Assembly: GCF_051912485.1 (NCBI RefSeq)
Contig: NZ_CP196822.1
Location: forward strand, 434,001-498,000
Origin: Nitrobacter sp051912485
GTDB taxonomy: Bacteria > Pseudomonadota > Alphaproteobacteria > Rhizobiales > Xanthobacteraceae
Direction: 5' to 3'
DNA length: 64,000 nucleotides
Positions 43,985 to 52,936 of the stretch are shown piece by piece. The translations under genes and the position numbers were made by a program. Position 1 is the stretch's first letter, and every line of letters begins with the position of its first letter. The notes under the pieces are model-generated. The model saw nothing but the letters and a program-made list of their open reading frames with translations, ran no database searches and was not told the origin of the DNA.

Positions 43985-44195
43985 GGCAGGCCTATGGCGA
44001 AGTCTTTATTCGAAGAGTTCGATCCATGGGCATTCGTGATCGACCGACGTCGCCGCACTCGCCATGGCAAAACGCATATGCTGAACGGCTGATCGGTTCG
44101 ATCCGGCGGGAATGCCTTGACCATGTTGTTGTATTCGGCGAGCGGCATCTTCGTCACGTGCTGCTGTCTTACATGAACTACTATAATGATCGACG
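43985..44195 (+). pseudogene. Internal fragment of an integrase-core IS transposase
   Basis: The plus-strand frame YGEVFIRRVRSMGIRDRPTS, then PWQNAYAERLIGSIRREC and LRHVLLSYMNYYN is the second half of the type A transposase. It ends where the second recombinase cassette begins, so this fragment likely formed the junction. Confidence 0.65.
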
Positions 44196-44717
44196 CCAAG
44201 CATAACCGAGCGGAACCATACCTCCGACCCACAAGCCCTTGCGCTTGGAGGCGGCGATCTTGTCGCGGATGCGCTCGGCTGTGACCTGGCGTTCGAACTG
44301 GGCGAAGGACAAGAGAACATTCAGGGTCAAGCGGCCCATGGATGTCGTCGTATTGAACTGCTGGGTCACCGACACGAAGGACACGCCATGAGCATCGAAC
44401 AGTTCAACCAGCTGGGCAAAGTCGGCCAGAGACCGTGTCAGGCGGTCGACCTTATAGACGACAATGACATTGATCTTGCGGGCCCTGATATCATCGAGCA
44501 ACTTTTGAAGGGCAGGGCGGTCGGTTGATCCGCCCGAGAACCCGCCATCGTCATAGCGCGTCTTGATCAGCGTCCAGCCCGCATGCGCCTGGCTGCGGAT
44601 ATAGGCCTCAGAAGCATCATACTGGGCGTTGAGCGAGTTGAATTCCTGATCGAGCCCGGCATCGGTCGAGACGCGGGTATAGATCGCACAGCGGACGGAT
44701 TTGCCAACCGACGTCAT
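44181..44717 (-). pseudogene. Truncated serine recombinase, second cassette copy
   Basis: From ATG 44717 the protein has 178 codons. It matches the recombinase at 14662-15375 almost exactly through the resolvase domain (TRVSTDAGLDQEFNSL with the catalytic Ser, YDDGGFSGGST, VDRLTRSLADF), with one visible change (FERQ for FERE). It is cut at GGMVPLGY, where the IS fragment begins. The DNA-binding C-terminus is missing, so it probably cannot recombine DNA by itself. Confidence 0.8.
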
Positions 44718-45217
44718 TATTGTGGCCCCGTAGACCCCGTTGCTGTCCGCAGGCCAAAGAACCGCGGCCCATTCCATTTGGTCCCGGTGATGGCAAAGGC
44801 GACCTTGGACAGGCTGTCATAGGTTTTACCCTCAAAGGCAAAGCCATCGGCCAGCACCATCACCCGATGATCCCGTCCATCCCATTCGCGGGTCAGGATG
44901 GCGCCCGGCGCGAACTCCTGGTTGCGTTGATCAAGCTTGTCGGTCAGTTTGGTAATCGTAGCCGATCCACCTGATACAACGGCAGCTTTCAATATCTGCA
45001 CCATTCCGACGTCGAGATCGCCGAAGGCATCGGCCTGGATGCGATAAGCGAGCATTGCGAACAGCAGGTGCTTCGGCAGGTGAACGGGCGCCGAGCGCCC
45101 CGTCACAGCCTGCCATCGGAGGCGAAGGGCTTTGAGATCAAGATCAGCCAGACGCGCAATCTCGATCTCAAGAGGGGCCGCATCCATTATGCGACGTGAT
45201 TGTCTTCGAGGAGCCAT
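44717..45217 (-). CDS. DUF2924 protein, second cassette copy
   Basis: 166 residues, the same sequence as the protein at 15375-15875. The stop overlaps the recombinase ATG in the same way (TAATG). The complete identity compared with the more divergent DUF3489 partner suggests recent duplication or gene conversion of this part of the cassette. Confidence 0.85.
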   Translation of the reverse strand: MAPRRQSRRIMDAAPLEIEIARLADLDLKALRLRWQAVTGRSAPVHLPKHLLFAMLAYRIQADAFGDLDVGMVQILKAAVVSGGSATITKLTDKLDQRNQEFAPGAILTREWDGRDHRVMVLADGFAFEGKTYDSLSKVAFAITGTKWNGPRFFGLRTATGSTGPQ

Positions 45218-45220
45218 CGC

Positions 45221-45631
45221 TTAGGCGGCCTTGGCCGATTTGCTGATCCCCTTCGTTGAAGGCTTGATGCGATAGCGTCGGACCTCATCGACGCGCTCGG
45301 AATCAAGATCGAGCTTCAGTTTCTTGCGAACGACACCGGCGAAGAACCCACGCACCGAATGCGGCTGCCAACCTGTCGCCTTGACGATGGCTTCGATCGT
45401 GCAGCCATTTGTCGATCGCAGCAGAGTGAGCACCCTCGCTTGCTTGGAATCGGCGCGAGCGCCTGATGCTTTGGTTGGTACGGCGGATGCGTCGGTAGCC
45501 GGCAATACCTTCGATACCGCTGGCCTTCTTGTCTTGGGGCCAACGTGTTTGGCTTTAACGGATCGGGTAGCAGCGAATTTTGAGGCGGGTTGTCTGGCCG
45601 TGGCTCGTTGCTTTGCTTTGGCTTTCGTCAT
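45221..45631 (-). CDS. DUF3489 protein, second cassette copy
   Basis: 136 residues from the ATG at 45631 (GGAG upstream). The domain QARVLTLLRSTNGCTIEAIV then GWQPHSVRGFFAGVVRKK is intact. It differs from copy 1 at many scattered sites in the Lys/Ala-rich N-terminal half (for example ATARQPASKF for ATGHSASKL) but little in the domain, as expected under selection on the domain. Confidence 0.85.
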   Translation of the reverse strand: MTKAKAKQRATARQPASKFAATRSVKAKHVGPKTRRPAVSKVLPATDASAVPTKASGARADSKQARVLTLLRSTNGCTIEAIVKATGWQPHSVRGFFAGVVRKKLKLDLDSERVDEVRRYRIKPSTKGISKSAKAA

Positions 45632-45673
45632 GAGGACCTCCGTCGTTGCGGGGGATCCATCGCGCCCCACCAC

Positions 45674-46212
45674 TGCGGCCCCGCAGTGGCCAAAAGCCGG
45701 CGGGGCAAGATCCTGACGAGCCTATTCGCTCGCCATGCCAACCACACTAACGCTCCGTTGCCGCAGCAAAGCCAGTCCTTTCTGAGCAATCTTGTTGCGG
45801 CGCCGGGTGTGAAAGTTCTCGGATGTAAACCAGCGCTGAACAAAGCCCTTTGAAGCTACAGCGGTAACTCCTTGTGGCAAGTAAGGAGTGGGGTCACGAT
45901 CGGCGCCGATCGTGACCCACTCCGATCGGCTTTTTTGATTGTCTTTTATGGCGTTACTGCCGGAACCTGCAGCGATCTGACCCCTATGCCGATTCACACC
46001 CTGTTCGCCCTGATGCACCTCAACGCCAATCTCCCGGCCGCGTATTTCGAGGTTCCGCCCACCCAGGTCGTAGAGGTCGGTCTCGAAGTCGAGATATAGT
46101 GTCCGCACGGATGGCAGGAACACTGGACCACCCGGGCGGGTCCAAGTGGGAGATAGCCGTATCCTGAAGCAGCGTTCAGCCGACCAGAGCGCACGCTCTC
46201 CTCGCTGAGAAT
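45674..46212. other. Intergenic region with a palindrome, before the transporter gene
   Basis: It holds the hairpin at 45885-45922 and AT-richer DNA around 45930-45950. No gene is supported between the DUF3489 gene and the transporter. Confidence 0.35.
45885..45922. repeat. Near-perfect palindrome, second copy
   Basis: It is the counterpart of 16551-16592 but one arm has three C where the other has four G, so one pair is lost. It is followed by CGATCGGCTTTTTTGATTG, as in the first copy. It may act as a terminator or recombination site. Confidence 0.7.
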
Positions 46213-46218
46213 GTGTAC

Positions 46219-47055
46219 ATGCTCATGATCGATCCCCTCTATGTGGTTTCGGGCTTCGGCGTCGGCCTTCTGGTTGGCATGACGGGTATGGGCGGTGGCT
46301 CACTGATGACTCCGTTGCTGATCCTGTTGTTCGGCATCCATCCGCCGACCGCGGTCGGCACCGATCTCCTCTACGCCGCTGCCACCAAGACTGGTGGCAG
46401 CGTGGCGCACGGCTGGGCGGGGAGCATCCACTGGCCGGCTGTGTTCCGACTTGCTGGCGGCAGCATCCCGGCAAGCATCCTGACGCTCGTTGTTCTGTGG
46501 CAGCTTGATCTGAGCGGCGAATCCTCGCGCAGCCTGGTCAACCTGGTGCTCTGTTTTGCGCTCCTGCTCACCGCAGCGTCGCTGATCTTCCGCACCGCAA
46601 TCATGCAGCGCTATCGCTCTCGTTTGCAGCAGGTCGACCCCCGCACCACTGCCCGCGTGACCGTGCTGGTAGGCGTTGTGCTTGGCGTGCTGGTCTCGAT
46701 TTCTTCGGTCGGGGCCGGCGCGGTGGGCGTCACCATGCTTCTGCTGCTTTACCCGCTGCTGCCGATGGCGCGCATTGTCGCCTCCGACATCGCGCACGCG
46801 GTGCCGTTGACGCTGGTCGCGGGCATCGGACACTGGGCGACGGGCGCGATCGACTGGCACCTCATGGGCGTGCTGCTGATGGGCTCCATGCCCGGCATTT
46901 TACTTGGCAGCTATTGTGCGCACCGCGTACCGGAAACGGCGTTACGACTGGTGCTCGCTGCAACGCTGATCGTGGTTGCCGGCAACCTCGCATCCCATGA
47001 GCTCAATTCGTCGTCCTGGATTGTCACAGCGATCACCCGCAGCGCCGCTCACTGA
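46219..47055 (+). CDS. TauE/SafE-family (TSUP) membrane transporter
   Basis: 278 residues from ATG 46219. Eight or so membrane helices, with the family marks GVGLLVGMTGMGGGSLMTPLL at the first pair and GVLVSISSVGAGAVGVTML at the second half, the two repeat motifs of TSUP proteins. Family members export sulfite or organosulfonates or other anions. The substrate here is unknown. A second start at 46225 and GTG at 46213 are possible. It is next to a DUF2270 gene on the opposite strand. Confidence 0.85.
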   Translation: MLMIDPLYVVSGFGVGLLVGMTGMGGGSLMTPLLILLFGIHPPTAVGTDLLYAAATKTGGSVAHGWAGSIHWPAVFRLAGGSIPASILTLVVLWQLDLSGESSRSLVNLVLCFALLLTAASLIFRTAIMQRYRSRLQQVDPRTTARVTVLVGVVLGVLVSISSVGAGAVGVTMLLLLYPLLPMARIVASDIAHAVPLTLVAGIGHWATGAIDWHLMGVLLMGSMPGILLGSYCAHRVPETALRLVLAATLIVVAGNLASHELNSSSWIVTAITRSAAH

Positions 47056-47133
47056 CAAGCACGTTTGTGGACGCTTTGGCGTCAAGTCGATCACCCGACC
47101 ATGGCGGGGTTGGGCAGACGCCCCATCTCCTGC

Positions 47134-47814
47134 TTAACCCATCGCCACCTTGTCGCCCTTGGCGTCGTGCTGGCGTTGGTCGAGCCACATCGTGCCGAGC
47201 GCGAGCGTCAGCCAGCCGAAATAGTAGGCAAAGCCTGTCATCAGAACGATCCAGCCGGGAATCGGTCCGACGGCGGCGCGATCGGAATATTCGGCCAGGG
47301 TCGCCGCAGAGGTCGGATGGATGGCTATCTTGCCGTAATAGGCGATTGCCTGGATGGCGAAAATCCAGACGTAGTTGCGACGCAAACGCCGCCCAGCCGC
47401 GCGGACAAACGAAATGTGATGGTGCGGTGCCGTGTAGTCGCGTGCGAGAATTACCTGCCAGCTATCGTCGCGCGCTTCACCGGTGAATATTGGTACATAG
47501 AAATTCATCTCCAGCCAGCGAGCCCGGGCGCGCCAGACATTGAAATAGCGATAGCGCCGCGCCTCCATGCCGAGAAACACGGCAAGCAGCAGTCCTACCA
47601 GCACAAGGGGCAGGGGTGACGCCTCCGGGCTCGAAAAGGTCGTCGACAGCGCGATGCCCATCGTGACGATCGACCAATTGGTCGTGTTGTCGAGCCGCGT
47701 TCGCCAGATCGTCGAGCGATAGACTTCGCCGCGGTACAGATGCGCGATGACGCCCATTTCGGTGGAATTGAAGGTGTGTCGAGGGGTTGATTCGCTGGAA
47801 ACCATAACAGACAT
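47134..47814 (-). CDS. DUF2270 membrane protein
   Basis: 226 residues from ATG 47814. It has TEMGVIAHLYRGEVYRSTIWR, WSIVTMGIALSTTFSSPEASP, MEARRYRYFNVWRARARWLE and FYVPIFTG, then helices GKIAIHP..., GWIVLMTGFAYYFGWLTLAL. These are the conserved features of DUF2270, a family of membrane proteins with four predicted helices and unknown role. It runs convergent to the TSUP gene. Confidence 0.8.
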   Translation of the reverse strand: MSVMVSSESTPRHTFNSTEMGVIAHLYRGEVYRSTIWRTRLDNTTNWSIVTMGIALSTTFSSPEASPLPLVLVGLLLAVFLGMEARRYRYFNVWRARARWLEMNFYVPIFTGEARDDSWQVILARDYTAPHHHISFVRAAGRRLRRNYVWIFAIQAIAYYGKIAIHPTSAATLAEYSDRAAVGPIPGWIVLMTGFAYYFGWLTLALGTMWLDQRQHDAKGDKVAMG

Positions 47815-47995
47815 GGCGGGACTCCGGTTGTCCGAACAACATTTCCGCAAATCACCGGCGTTGACCGGGAGAGTCCACATCATCGACGCCGATGAATCCA
47901 TCCGGAATTGTGATGCCGCAACTATGCTTGCCCTGAGCCTGAATTACCAGCAGCATCAGGTCCAAGAATAGCGGGGTGCACCGCAATATCCTGAC

Positions 47996-48487
47996 CTAGC
48001 GGATTGAACGCGACGGACGAGTCCGAAAGTGGATTCCCATGGGGCTCTCGACGTGCGCATCTGTGCGATGCGTACCGGGATCGTCGTGCGCGGTGCCCGG
48101 CTCGGCCGCCGCCGTCGCGCGCACGGCGCTGTGCGGAAGCTGCAGCACGGTGGCGATCTGGCCTAAGACCAGACGGGTGAGCAGCACGATCTCGCCGTTG
48201 GCGAATTCGAGCGCGTCATGATGCGCGGTTGGGTTGTCGAGCGCGACTTGGCGGAAACGCGCCGCCCGCTCGCCGATCCGACGCTTCGGCATCAAGGGAA
48301 AGTTCGGCTCGGCCTTGACCTCGCGGTCGAACGCAATTTCCGTCCCCGGAAGTAGGCAAATCACGACGGCGGGCTCACCGACTTCGGTGAAACCGCGCGT
48401 CATCGATGTGGGGAACCGGGTCGTCACCAGCCGCTGGCCGGCGGCGGCGGGACGGGACGCAACGTGCTGCAAGCTGTAATCGCACAT
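47996..48487 (-). CDS. Conserved small rhizobial protein, cytoplasmic
   Basis: 163 residues starting MCDYSLQHVASRPAAAGQRL, then TRGFTEVGEPAVVICLLPGTE and TAHHDALEFANGEIVLLTRL, with a low-complexity C-terminus (AHDDPGTHRTDAHVES). This corresponds to a small protein family that I know from rhizobia (MCDYSLxxVASRPAxxG...). The function is unknown. A GGAG-like site precedes the ATG. Confidence 0.7.
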   Translation of the reverse strand: MCDYSLQHVASRPAAAGQRLVTTRFPTSMTRGFTEVGEPAVVICLLPGTEIAFDREVKAEPNFPLMPKRRIGERAARFRQVALDNPTAHHDALEFANGEIVLLTRLVLGQIATVLQLPHSAVRATAAAEPGTAHDDPGTHRTDAHVESPMGIHFRTRPSRSIR

Positions 48488-49076
48488 CAGAAGCCTCCAT
48501 GGAGCGAGCCTCGATCTGCAGTACTCAGTATACCCAACACCTTTGGCTGAATTTAGTTTCGGGCCGTCGGCGAAAACCGCTGCCGGGGCCGCAGGGGCGT
48601 CGAAGACACAGATAGAGGCGGCGAAACGATGTCGGCGGAAGCTTCTCGCAATCGTCGTTCTTCTGCTTTTGACCGGCTGCGGTCCATCCGGCCCGACCGA
48701 AGCCGATATGGCGGGATGTGCGGCGCGCGGCGGCGGACCGCCGCTGACAAACCGCGAGGTTGCTGACTGCGCTGTTGACCGCGCCGAGATAGATCGGTCA
48801 CGCCACTACTTGGCCCATCCCAGCGTCTTGTCATCGCACAGTGGATCGCATTCGACGCATCGCGATTATACTTCGCTGCGCGGCGTTGTGCGATCTTCAC
48901 TCATCAAATCCCGCTGTGCCGCAGCTACTTCTTGGCCACTTTCAACTTTGGCTTTCGTTGAGGCGGCGGAGCCTTCTCGCTCGCGCGCCTTTATCAGTGT
49001 TCGGATGTGGATCAAGGCTTCACGTTCGTTCATTGAAGATCTCCGACGGAAGCGCTCCGGCGGGGTCTTCTATTCG
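48488..49076. other. Region with weak coding signals
   Basis: A plus-strand frame (about 48620-48840) contains a lipoprotein-like start (LLAIVVLLLLTGCGPSGPTE) but no start codon nearby. A minus-strand frame near 48985-49030 starts MNEREALIHIRTLIKARE. Both may be remnants of small genes; neither is secure. Confidence 0.3.
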
Positions 49077-49190
49077 GTCTTGTGCTTCGCTGCCAGCCGC
49101 TCGCAATTGCCGGCCTCGATCTCGGCCGCAGCGGCCTCCCAATGACTATCGACCAATGCCTGAATCTCCGCCTCCGGTATTCCGGCTCGT
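49077..49190 (-). pseudogene. C-terminal scrap of a hypothetical protein
   Basis: The minus-strand frame reads EAEIQALVDSHWEAAAAEIE, then AGNCERLAAKHKTE before a stop. It is truncated at about 49190, where an IS fragment begins. The family is unknown. Confidence 0.35.
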
Positions 49191-49545
49191 ACCGACGATC
49201 TCATTTCGCTTGCCCTATGGCTTGTTAATCATGGGGCATGGTCGACGACAGGTTTTATGGTTTGGCGTTACCGCGCATCCGACCGCAGAATGGATCGCAA
49301 ATCAGATCACGCAAGCGTGCGGCTGGAAGCAGCCCCTCGCTATCTGATGCGCGACCGGGACGGGGCCTATGGCGAAGTCTTTATTCGAAGAGTTCGATCC
49401 ATGGGCATTCGTGATCGACCGACGTCGCCGCGCTCGCCATGGCAAAACGCATATGCTGAACGGCTGATCGGTTCGATCCGGCGGGAGTGCCTTGACCACG
49501 TTGCTGTGTTCGGCGAGCGGCATCTTTGTCACGTGCTGAGCAGAC
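49190..49545 (+). pseudogene. Internal fragment of an integrase-core IS transposase
   Basis: It reads VPTISFRLPYGLLIMGHGRRQ, then a frameshift near 49333 into YLMRDRDGAYGEVFIRRV and SPWQNAYAERLIGSIRREC. The ends do not match IS termini, so this is an internal scrap. It is followed in frame by an HNH-nuclease end. Confidence 0.65.
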
Positions 49546-49742
49546 TGCAGGCCGACCACGACCTACCTTTGGCCTACTTTCCTAAGCTGGCCTATGAAGT
49601 TCTAAACGGCATAACGCTTTGTGAGGGATGCCATCGCAAGAGTGACACCTACGCCCGTGGCGGCGCTCGTATTCACGGTGGCATTTACTCAAACGACTTT
49701 CGAGCCAATTATCGACCTAGACAAAAACAATATGCGAAATGA
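49545..49742 (+). pseudogene. C-terminal fragment of an HNH endonuclease
   Basis: The frame continues as LQADHDLPLAYFPKLAYEVL, then NGITLCEGCHRKSDTY and a tail ending PRQKQYAK. The ADHDLP and NGITLCxxCH segments are the HNH signature (His and the two Cys). The N-terminus has been replaced by the IS fragment. The stop overlaps the next small gene by 11 bases, as in phage genomes. Confidence 0.65.
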
Positions 49743-50025
49743 ACAACTCGAAGCCATCCGCGCCGCGTGCATCAAGGTGAATAATCAGCGGGCATGGGAG
49801 TTCAAGCATCCATCAGACCCAGCTTGTGACTATGACCTTCCAGTTCGCCTCGCTGATGTGCTGTTGGCGATAAGAAACATAGCAAGACCTATACCCGAGG
49901 CGATGAATAACCGCTGGTGGAATAAACGCGAGCGTGACTTGCTCGACAAATGGGAGTGTCGCCAAGACGACCTAACCCAGCAGAGCGATGCAACCGTAAC
50001 TTTCTTAGCGCACTTGCTCGGATAA
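49732..50025 (+). CDS. Phage-type hypothetical protein (97 residues)
   Basis: MRNEQLEAIRAACIKVNNQRA, then DYDLPVRLADVLLAIRNIAR and WNKRERDLLDKWECRQDDL. It has the look of small phage early proteins from rhizobial prophages (helical, with WN-x-x-x-DL). It follows the HNH gene with an overlap. Start at ATG 49732. Confidence 0.6.
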   Translation: MRNEQLEAIRAACIKVNNQRAWEFKHPSDPACDYDLPVRLADVLLAIRNIARPIPEAMNNRWWNKRERDLLDKWECRQDDLTQQSDATVTFLAHLLG

Positions 50026-50036
50026 CGCTTCGCCGA

Positions 50037-50120
50037 TCAGAACCAGCGTCCACGGCCATAGAAGCCGCCACCAACGAGAAGCACGATCACAATGATGATG
50101 ATGAGCGTTGTAGTGTCCAT
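50037..50120 (-). CDS. 27-residue membrane micro-protein
   Basis: The whole protein is MDTTTLIIIIVIVLLVGGGF followed by YGRGRWF. It is a single membrane helix with a Gly-rich, basic end. I know very similar tiny proteins (TTTLIIIIIVVLLLFGGGGYYGRGRW) in Bradyrhizobium and other alphaproteobacteria. AGGGG precedes the ATG by about seven bases. Convergent to the phage gene. Confidence 0.7.
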   Translation of the reverse strand: MDTTTLIIIIVIVLLVGGGFYGRGRWF

Positions 50121-50332
50121 GTCGGACCCCTAGTAACGTTATACCGACAGTGAACCGGCAACAGGCAGCTTAGTTCCAACGTTTAAAGCCTAATTATGAC
50201 CTACTGACACGTGGCCTCGCCCTCGCTATCAGTTTCGCCGCCCTCGCCCTCTGCATGATTGTCGGGCTGGGCCTCGTTGAGTTCGGCGCCCACGGCGCCC
50301 CCATTCTGCACGACGCTCTCCTGTAGGAAGAC
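50121..50332. other. Stretch between the small genes and the terminase remnant
   Basis: A plus-strand frame ending at TAG 50324-50326 reads LALAISFAALALCMIVGLGLV and then HGAPILHDALL; this hydrophobic run could be the end of a membrane protein (holin-like), but no start is seen. Otherwise no gene. Confidence 0.3.
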
Positions 50333-51849
50333 TTGCGACGAGAACCGCGCCTCATCCTCTACCCGATCGCCCCGTATCACGACGGCTTCTTTGAAGACTT
50401 CGAGGGCCTGGTGTACGGCCGCGTCAAGGACGCGACGTGGATCGCGTTCCGCGAGAGCGCCAAGGCCTCGATAGCCAAGATGGGCCTCGCATGGATCATC
50501 GCCCGCAAGCAGGTCATCGATGCGCTGCGCAAGCAGGGCGAGGACGTGAGCCACTGGGGCGAGCGGCTCTACGTCAACGTCGACTGCTACGACAAGCAGA
50601 ACGCCGAGAGCATCCTGTTCGACGTGGTGACCGAGCTCCAGACCAACGACCTTCTAATCGCCGACTTCGGCCAGCTCTACAACTAGACGCGCACAAAGGA
50701 CGAGGCCACGCTCAAGAGGGTGTCGAACTTCGTGACGAACAACCGCATCCGCGTCGAGGCGCATACGGCCCTGACGCCGATGCGCGGGCGCCTCTACCAG
50801 CAGCATCGCCCTGACTTCATCCTCAGGGACGACCTCGAAAACGCCGTCACGGCGGACAGTCCAGCCATCACCGAGAAGATCATCCGGCTTCTGGACGAGG
50901 CAAAAGGCGGCATGGCCGGCCACGGGGTGTCGCTTACCCTCGGCAATTTCATACTCGAAGCGGGAGTCATGGGATACGTGCGCAAAGCCGTGGATGGCTC
51001 GGGCGGACGGGCGCGCTTCGTTCCAATCACCAACCGGCAGGGAGAGCCGGCCTGGCCCGACAAATACGTCAAAACTGATGCTGACGCCGCCGCTGTTAAC
51101 GCTGATATCGCGGACCCGGGCAAACGCAAGATATCGCTTGAAAGAAAAAGGCGCGAGCTCAACGCGGGAGCCCGGCGCGTCTACGAGGTGGAAATGCTCC
51201 TGGACCCAGTCGCGGCCGGTTCCCCGTTCTTTGACCGCCCGACGATCGAGCGGCTTGTCGCGCAGTGCGGCCAGCCGCTGAACGAGAAAGCCGGCCTTTT
51301 GCTGTGGGCAGAATACAATCCCGCGCATCGCTATGCGATCGGGGCTGATACCGGCAAAGGCAACGGCAATGACCATAGCACCTCGGTCCTCATAGACTTC
51401 TCGACGATACCGGCGCGGCAAGTCGGGTCGTATGCGAACAATCGCATCCCGGCCGACCAGTTCGCGTATGAGCTTAAACGGCAGGCTGACTTGTTCGGTT
51501 CCTGCCTGATCGCCCCTGAGAAGAACAGCGAGAGCGGCGGGTCGTGCCTTACGACGCTCAAGATGATCTATGACGCGAGCCTGATCTACCGACAGGTCCC
51601 GCTTGACCGCCTCAGCGACCAACCGCTGGGAAGCGGCGAGCTCGGCTGGGAAACCAACGGCGCGACCAAGTATTCCATACTCAACGCCCTGCGCACCGCG
51701 GTTGAGGACGGCCACCTGCTCATTCAGGACGAGCGCATCCTCATCGAGATGAAGAGCTTTACCTTCACCGACGCCGATGACCTTGGAAGAAGCCGGGTCG
51801 GGCACTTCACCAACCATTTTGATTTGCTTATGCCGTCAGCCAGCCGCGG
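50333..51849 (+). pseudogene. Phage terminase large subunit with an internal stop
   Basis: The first segment (from TTG 50333) reads LRREPRLILYPIAPYHDGF, LNV..DCYDKQNAESILFDVV and LLIADFGQLYN, then TAG at 50684-50686, after which the same frame continues TRTKDEATLKRVSNFVTNNR, HRPDFILRDDLENAV and the RNase H-like nuclease part YAIGADTGKGNGNDHSTSVL with an acidic residue. It is a terminase large subunit whose ATPase end is partly missing and whose C-terminus is replaced by IS sequence at about 51850. A single base change created the stop. It cannot package DNA. Confidence 0.75.
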
Positions 51850-52063
51850 CCGCGCCCGCGTTGGATGGGCCTTCACCTTCGCAGCCGCCGCTTACAATCT
51901 GGTGCGACTGCCGAAGCTCATGGCGGTGCCAGCATGACCCGCCGTCCCACGGCCACGCCAAACTGCTCGACGGCGGCTCGATCCAGATCACATTCGCCTA
52001 TCACAACGGCGATCAAGCCATCCCGAAAGCCAGACGGGACACTTCTTCAACAGCCTGCTAAAC
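51850..52063 (+). pseudogene. Tail of an IS5-type transposase fused to the terminase
   Basis: The frame runs on as RARVGWAFTFAAAAYNLVRLPKLM to the stop at 51937, the last segment of an IS5-type transposase like that at 29292 but with differences (VGWAFTLAVAAYNLIRIPKLI there). The terminal repeat (CAACAGCCTGCTAAAC) follows near 52050-52063. The terminase and the IS tail are in one frame. Confidence 0.65.
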
Positions 52064-52552
52064 GGCGCTCAGGCACAGGAAAGGCCCCAAACGGGGCCTT
52101 TGTCGTTTCGAGCATTTCCGTTCGTCCTGGCGCGGTATACGGCGTTTTACAGCCTATCCCGCCTTACGGCGATAAGCCGTGGGGCCTTGAACTAAATCAC
52201 CGCGCCAATAGATGGGCCCATGGGCGCCCGTGGCCCTGCACGGTCCCGCACCCCCAGCCTCAAAGCCCACGCGGGGCCGTGCACCACGGGAGGTTCGCAT
52301 CATGCCCGACTCTACAGAAATGAAATCACCTGCGGCGACGGGGTGCCATGCGAGTGCAACGACAGCGACCCTCCTGATACCAGCGAGGTCAACGTCATTG
52401 CGGAGGCTACGAGGCACTAGCTTGCATGTGTACGGCGAGCGTGCACCGCTTGTGCCCGTGGTATCCTTAGAAGGTGTCTTGTTGGATACTATCGTTAATT
52501 AATAATCCCCTATGCGTGCCAACAAGCGCGTGGGGGGCTTTTAATTCGTGAT
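52064..52552. other. Non-coding stretch with two hairpins
   Basis: The first hairpin (52080-52101) looks like a terminator. A second, imperfect one near 52504-52545 (CCCC...GGGG with a T-rich run) may also be one. Short plus-strand frames around 52220-52500 look phage-like (NEITCGDGVPCECNDSDPPD) but are insecure. Confidence 0.35.
52080..52101. terminator. Rho-independent terminator
   Basis: The stem AAAGGCCCC pairs with GGGGCCTTT around the loop AAAC (with C-G closing), followed by TGTCGTTT. It can act in either direction. It lies 16 bases after the IS5-type end. Confidence 0.6.
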
Positions 52553-52705
52553 ATGGCACGCTCACGCAGAATGTTCGCGAACGACATTATCAATAGCGAC
52601 CCTTTCCTTGATATGGGCCAAGGCGCGCAACTGCTCTACTTCCACCTGGGTATGCAAGCTGACGATGATGGCTTTGTCTCGCCTCAAAGGGTGATGCGTA
52701 TGGTC
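52553..52705 (+). pseudogene. N-terminal fragment of a phage replication-type protein
   Basis: MARSRRMFANDIINSDPFLD, then GAQLLYFHLGMQADDDGFVS and QRVMRMVGA. This is the N-terminus of phage replisome-organiser-like proteins (MARSR..., DxFLDM...LYFHLGMxADDDGFV). It breaks off at about 52705 and joins a piece of another gene. Confidence 0.6.
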
Positions 52706-52791
52706 GGCGCAATCCGGGTAGCGGTGAATTTGCGGACGCTGTTTTGTTGAAAGCGTTCGGCGAAGTGCCAAGCGATCTATCGGCGCTCTGA
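52706..52791 (+). pseudogene. C-terminal copy of the 19593 small gene
   Basis: The frame NPGSGEFADAVLLKAFGEVPSDLSAL matches the end of the protein at 19593-19841 (DPGSGDFADAVILKAFGEVPGDLSAL). The first two thirds are missing. It shows the phage remnant and the left island share a gene stock. Confidence 0.65.
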
Positions 52792-52936
52792 GCGGCGCGC
52801 GGCATACTGCACGTTCAACCGCTCTTCAGGGTAGCGAAGCGCGCCAAAATGGCCCTCGCTCCATCAAGCCGGGGGTCACTTCGCAGTGAACCAATCTCGA
52901 CTCCGAACGTTAGTCCCTGTCACCGCGCGGCTCTAG

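Noticed and set aside
50654..51817. A 387-codon minus-strand frame over the terminase remnant
   Set aside because: The plus strand has conserved terminase features; the minus frame has none and starts at no sensible site.
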